A stretch of DNA of 64,000 nucleotides from Sipunculus nudus (taxonomy: Eukaryota > Annelida > Sipuncula > Golfingiida > Sipunculidae): NCBI GenBank assembly GCA_026874595.1, contig CM049312.1:47991429-48055428 (forward strand), in the 5' to 3' direction. The notes below the pieces were generated by a model, which worked only from the letters and a program-made list of their open reading frames with translations, had not been told where the DNA came from and did no database searches. Positions 58,542 through 64,000 of this stretch are shown one piece after another; within the stretch, counting starts at the first letter, position 1, and every line of letters begins with the position of its first letter. The translations under genes and the position numbers were made by a program.

Positions 58542-61500
58542 AGCGAACCTGTGAGCTTATGCAATGGTGTGGCATCGTCCATCTGCCGTCGTCCATCGTC
58601 TGTATGTTAACCCATACTATCTTGAAAATGGCAGGAGCTAGCATCACCAAATTTTTGCAAATAATCAGTCATCTAAAAAACTCTATTGGATTTAGCTTAT
58701 TTTTTGGTTAACTGCATTTTCTTAGATTTTATAGGGAAAAAGCTTTAAATATCTTCTTCTCCGAAACTGTTCAGCCAAATTGTCCAATATTTCACAGAAA
58801 TGATTCCTGGAACAATTGTTCGAATGGTTTATGTTTGGTGAATTTTGACGAAGTTACAGGAAGTTGAACTTAGTCATCTGTCCAAAAAAGCATACTAAAA
58901 TTACAATCTCAGAAACGGCTGGAGCTATCATCACAAAATTTTATGCCAATGTTGGTCACATGAGTCATATCTGAAATTGAGGTATTGGTGGTGCCACCTG
59001 CATCAGCCTTTTTTGTACGGGGGTCATCAGTGCCCATATCATACTTATGGCTACAAAACACTTCTTCTCTGAAACCATATGGCTAAATTGTTTAATATTG
59101 CACAGAAATGATCCTAGGGTAGTGCTTTCTGAAGTTTGTTAAAATGGTCTCAGTTCAGTGACTTTTGGCTGCGTTAAGGGAAGCTGAATTTAGTCATATG
59201 CCATAACAGCCCATTTTAGCTCAGTGGCTACAAAGATCTTCTTCTCAAAAACCACTGGGCCAAATTCTTAAATCTCACACATTAATTATCCTTAGATGAT
59301 GATAATTCAAGTTTGTTCAAATGGTTTTGGTTCAGTGATTTTGGCTGAGTTCTGGTAAGCTCAACTAAGCCATTTTGCTTTATTTTCCCATATGAGTTAT
59401 AAACCTGCAAAACATTTTTTGACTGACGCCACTGAGGCCAATTTGTTTAATATTTTACAAGAATAATCCCCTGAATAATTCTTATAATAATTGTCTTTTA
59501 TGGTTCCAAATAATGAAAATAGGCTGAATTTTAAAGATTGAATTGAGTCATTTTACCATATATGTTAGCTGCGTGAAGCAGATACCTCTAGCCTGGCACC
59601 AGTTTATCAGCATCCCTTACATCATGCCTCTTGACCTTTAGATTTCAGGTTATCTGTGGTTTATATTGACAAGAATGTTTTTTAAAAGCTTTTAACTTAA
59701 ATCAAGATTTTGCCATCAGTGACATGTATCTGTTTGATAATTTTGCATTCATTGTGCTATTTCAAAAACTACTGGAGCTAGCATCATGAAATTTAATGCA
59801 AAAAATTAGCCATCTGAAAAAAATTTGCATTTTCTTAGATTTTATTGAGAAAAAGCTAAAAAAACCTTTAAAAATCTTCTCCTATGAAATGGTCAAGCCA
59901 ATTTGTTCAATATTTCACAGAAATAGTCTTTTATACCATCTCTCTCAAGTTTGTTCAAATGGTTCGAGTTCTGTGAATTTTGGCCGAATTACAGGAAGTT
60001 GAACCTAGTCATCTGTCCAAAAAAGCATACTAAAATGACAATCTCAGAAACGGCCAGAGCTATCATCACCAATTTTTATGCCAGTGTTGGTCACATGAGT
60101 CATATATGAAATTCAGGTATTGAGGTGCCACCTGCATTGACCTTTTTTTGTACAGGGGTCATTGGTCATCTGTATGTCAACCCATAATTTCTAAGGAATT
60201 GCAGGAGCTACCATCCCCAGATTTTATGCAATTATCTGTCACTTATCAAATGTTGTGGGATTCAGCTTATGTTTTTTGCTATCTGCATTTACTTAGATTT
60301 TATAGGGGAAAAGCTGAAAAACCTTTAAAAGTCTTCTTGTAAACGGTCCAGCCAAATTGTTCAATATTTTACAGAAATGATCCGAGAGGCAAGCACTCTC
60401 AAGTTTGTTCCAATGGTTTGCATTTGATGAATTTTAGTGGAGTTAAATGAATATGAACGGTCATTTGGCCAAGTAAGCATACTGACATAGTTATCTCAGA
60501 AATGACAGAAGCTAGCATTACCAAGTATTGTGCAATTGTTGGTCACATGACTCATATTTGAAGTTCCAGATTTTGATGTGCCACCTACATTGACCTGTTT
60601 ATTTATGGGCAAAAACCTCATAATTTTAGCCTCTCTCAGCTTAAAATGTTTATGATGAAACTGTCAAGTTGGATCGTTCAATTATTCAAAAGAATTACCG
60701 TAGGACATGGTTCTTTCAATAATATCAGAAAAACTTAAGTTGGTCTTATGGCCATTATTATGTCAAACTCAAACTGAGGACTGCAAAACTGTTCTTCTAA
60801 AAAATTATTGTTTTAATTATAACTTCTGTTACATGGCACAAAAATTATTCTTAGGTGGCCTTTGTTCAAGTTTACTTAATGATTTTTGGCAGAATTATTG
60901 GACCTTTAACAATGAAAGAACTGAATCTTTTATTATTCTAGATATTTTGATAAAAAGTTTATGAATATTTTAGCTTAAAAAAAATCATTTTAGCCAAAGT
61001 CTTTCAGTATGTGTAAACAGATTTGCCAACAGGCCAAGATTGTGTCTGTATATTCACATAAGTTAAGAAACTGCCAACTGTTTCAGATTTGGCAGTAGAT
61101 CAAGAGTTCATTCAGTACAGCCAGATATAGGTCAAGAGTTCAGTCAGTGCAGCCAAGCACAAGGCATGTGATCCCCTAATAGGTGGCATGTGAACACCTC
61201 ATGGGCACCATGTGATCACCTAATGGGTGTCATGCCCCTCATGGCTGCATGTGGAGCCAATCTATTTATAGCTTTGGCAGACTGCCAACTGTATTAGATT
61301 AGGCAACAGGTCAGGAGTTCACTCAGTGCAGCCAGGTACAGGTCAAAAGTTCACCGAGTCTCACTCAGGGCAACTGCCTTTCTCACCTAAGCGTGGTCAG
61401 CCCCATGCATCAGACTTAAGGTAAGTTTGATGTATTGGCCAAATATTTTGACCTGTCTATGTGTCTTTGATGGGTTTCTCGTTCACAAGACAGGTGTCAC

Positions 61501-63230
61501 CACCTACAATGACATTTGCACAATGTGTGAATTTTGTGCCTGCTTATTTCTATAGAGGAATTTGATATTTCATCCTGAAATTGGGCATATTTAGACCTAT
61601 CGTATTCTAATTATCGTATACTTGTCGTATACAAGACTGGTGGTGCCACCCACAATAATTTTTTGCACAGTGTGTGTCCCTGCTTATTTCTCAGGAGGCG
61701 TTTGATATATCAGTCTGAACTTGGGCATATGTATATATCTCTGAAACCTTTTTGTATACAAGACTGGTGGTGCCAGCTTCAATCATTTTTAGCTCAGCTG
61801 ACTGTAAGTCAACTGAGGTATAGGAATGGCCCTTTGTCCCTCGTCCGTCTAGACGTCCGGCTGTCCGTTAGCAGGGCACAAATCATAACAGCTGGTCCTA
61901 GATACTTCTAAGTGAACACTCAGGGAGGTCAATTAAAAATTTCCTTGGAAACCTGAAATTAGGTCACTGCGACCTTTTTCCTTCGAGTTATGGGGCTTGA
62001 AAGTACCCTCCAGAATAGTAAAAAATTTGATACAAATTCTCCAGTATCTTGATAATTAATGCATGGTTTGTCATGAATTTTGCCTTGAATATTGACCATG
62101 ACTAGTTTTGTCAGTTCCTGAAACGTGGTGGTTTTCTTATTTTAACAAATATTTTTCTATTTATTTTTATTATAAAATGACAACAATCATGTCAGTTTCT
62201 CAGCTGTCATTACATCTGGTGTCCCAAAACATGTGTGTTTATTGATCACAAGTGGATGCCCTATACTAATCAACCTGTCTGTCAGTCTGTCTGTTTGTAT
62301 GTCTGTCTTGTCTGTCAACCCGTCCATCCACACAAATTAGTTTCCAGATGATAACTCCAGTTAAGTTTGATATATTGGTTTCAAACTTAACTTATAAATG
62401 GCCCACCACTTAAGAAAGAACCATGTTGATTTTGCGGTCCAACGGTGAAAGGTCAAGGTCACAGGACCCATTTCTTAAAAAGGAATGTGTATGCATTAGA
62501 AGCCAAACTTTTCATCGCAAACCTATCACCTTCAAGATATTGCTGACCTACCACTACGGGAAGATTCTGTTTGATTTTGGGTCATAGGTCAAAGGTCAAG
62601 GTCACAGGGCCCATCCATTGACAAATTAGTTTATGGATGATAATTCTGCTTTAGAATGACAGACTGGCTTCAAACTTGATTTGATAATGACCAACCACAT
62701 ATGTAAATTCATTTTGATTTTCAGGGTCCAGCGATCTAAGTTGAAGGTCACAGAAGCCACATCTTTAAAAAGATTGTGGATGCACTGTAAATCAAACTTT
62801 TCATCCTGAACTTTCCAATGGCTTACTTGCCCAAAGTGAGGAAACCTGGAGAGGTTATCTGGTCATAAGTCAAGGTCACTTTTTAAAAGATTGTTACAAT
62901 AATCCTTATGCTGCAAGTTCAAGGATATTAAGTTCTTAGATTTTTTGGTTACAAGGTCATTGGTTAAGGTCACAGGATTGTCATTTTGAAAAATTTCTTT
63001 CGAAATATCCTTATAGACAAATTCAACTGAGCGTTGAGACCCATGGGTCCCTAGTTGTGTTGTGTGCACCCATGCCAAAATTTCAGCAGTGATGTTTGTG
63101 TAATTGTTTCTTATTCAAAATGTTTAGTACCTGCATTGTTCATATACATGAGAAGTCATGGTCCAGCATTGAAGCATTATACCTGGTGTATTTCCCAATG
63201 CACAGGTTCGCATTAGGCCTGTAGGCCTTG
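58542..63230 (+). mobile_element. Family A element, full length, with a C insertion (4.7 kb)
   Basis: It starts AGCGAACCTGTGAGCTTATG and ends GCACAGGTTCGCATTAGGCC then TGTAGGCCTTG. Removing the C at 61791-63054 leaves a native A of about 3.4 kb, the longest single copy here. The 21-bp array (about 61166) and the modules of GGTCAAGAGTTC type are present. It is the close relative of 11855-18050 and shares its C insertion. There is no open frame long enough for a Rep/helicase, so it is non-autonomous. Confidence 0.85.
61791..63054 (+). mobile_element. Family C element nested in A, twin of 16623-17874
   Basis: It starts AGCTCAGCTGACTGTAAGTC and ends ACTGAGCGTTGAGACCCATG then GGTCCCTAG. From about 62440 it is nearly identical to 17260-17874, with few substitutions. 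It includes the triple AGGTCA at 62586-62604. Confidence 0.87.
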
Positions 63231-64000
63231 TTAATTAAAATTATATTTGGCACAATATTAATAATAATGTAATTAAATTTTAATAAATAGTTAAACTCTA
63301 ATATAATATGTGCTAGTGCTACTCTCAGGTAGGAATATTCTGTAATTATTAAATAACAGTTAACTCATTTGTAAAAAGCATAATTAACATGACTGATAAT
63401 GGACAGTTTATCAAATAATTCTAATGCAATATAGATAGAGTTATATAGCCAAGTCAAAACCTGTGTGACAATAGCACTCTATTTGTAATACAGCTTATAT
63501 TACCACACAAAACCAGCATGCGCCTCATTTCCAAATCATATTTTGTGATCATATATAACAGCTGAGCTCCGTTACCCATGGATCCCTTTTTCTTTTTCAA
63601 ATACTTTTGCTGCAATATAGTTAATGTAATTAGGCCAAGTCAAAACCTGTGTGACAATAGCACTTCTTTTCCAAATGAAATTAATATAAATGAAATCAGC
63701 CCTATTCCCTCTCCAAGGATTTGATCAAAATCATTACATAACTTGAGTTAAAGGCCATAATCCTCATAAATCGGCTTATATTACCACATAAAACCAACAT
63801 TTGTCTACCCCTTCTTCCAAATCATATGTATTGATCATAAATAACAGCTGAGCGCAGTGACCCATGGGCACTGTGTTACCTACTTTACATCCATGCCAGT
63901 ATTTCAGGAGTGACGTTACATGTACATGTTTCACATGTGCTTGAAAAGTATCAAGTATATTTCAAATAAGGGTCAAGCATGTTATCAGGGAAGCATTGTT
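63231..64000 (+). repeat. C- and A-type fragments at the right edge
   Basis: AT-rich text like 34260-34540, with degenerate C ends at about 63561-63590 (CAGCTGAGCTCCGTTACCCA) and 63845-63875 (CAGCTGAGCGCAGTGACCCA). Text like the A 3' part (TTTCACATGTGCTTGAAAAG) runs to the window edge. No gene is present. Confidence 0.6.

Overview
This window looks like intronic DNA from a marine invertebrate, most likely a bivalve mollusc. It is AT-rich, has intron-exon structure, carries microsatellites and homopolymer runs, and is dominated by nested transposable elements of a hairpin-ended type reported in bivalves (an inference from general knowledge; no database was searched). No prokaryotic feature, tRNA, rRNA or CRISPR array was seen.

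Host gene. Only two exons are recognised with confidence: 19969-20098 and 43922-44021, both on + and phase-compatible. Together they encode a continuous stretch of a HEATR6-like protein (HEAT repeat-containing protein 6). The intron between them is about 23.8 kb and mostly transposons. The other exons of this gene were not found here.

Mobile DNA. At least five families share one architecture: short inverted repeats near the two ends, a small hairpin close to the 3' end, and a terminus ending CTTG or CTAG followed by T's. I call them A (AGCGAACCTG...AGGCCTTG), B (GTATCCGCC...TATTCTAG), C (AGCTCAGCTGA...GGGTCCCTTG), D (ATGCCCCCGCC...) and E (GTATCCCCAGAC...). A less certain sixth is F. The layout resembles non-autonomous Helentron-type elements. 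Many interiors are tandem arrays carrying the palindrome GGTGGCGCCACC. The elements are nested, and uninterrupted paralogous copies elsewhere in the window often show the exact empty site.

Layout. 1-8266 is a C-type locus holding a pogo/Tigger transposon (2218-6776, TA duplication, empty site at 33929) and a B element. 8267-19371 is a D piece followed by a nest of A and C elements. 19372-20310 holds the first HEATR6 exon. 20311-36825 holds A and C nests with two low-repeat islands (25037-26378 and 28185-29457). 36828-43300 holds an A element with B inside it, a decayed Ty3/gypsy gag-protease fragment and a reverse-strand B. 43301-44172 holds the second exon. 44173-64000 holds A, B and E elements, a hAT-like MITE, CTCF-like motifs, a 147-bp satellite, a PIF/Harbinger-like MITE, and a final A element that is nearly a copy of the one at 11855-18050.

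The best-preserved protein-coding sequence is the pogo transposase catalytic domain (4792-5850). It appears to belong to a two-exon transposase gene: an upstream exon with 43-residue repeats, a GT-AG intron, then an AT-hook, a helix-turn-helix and a DDD catalytic domain. Two stops and three one-base shifts disrupt the DNA-binding part.
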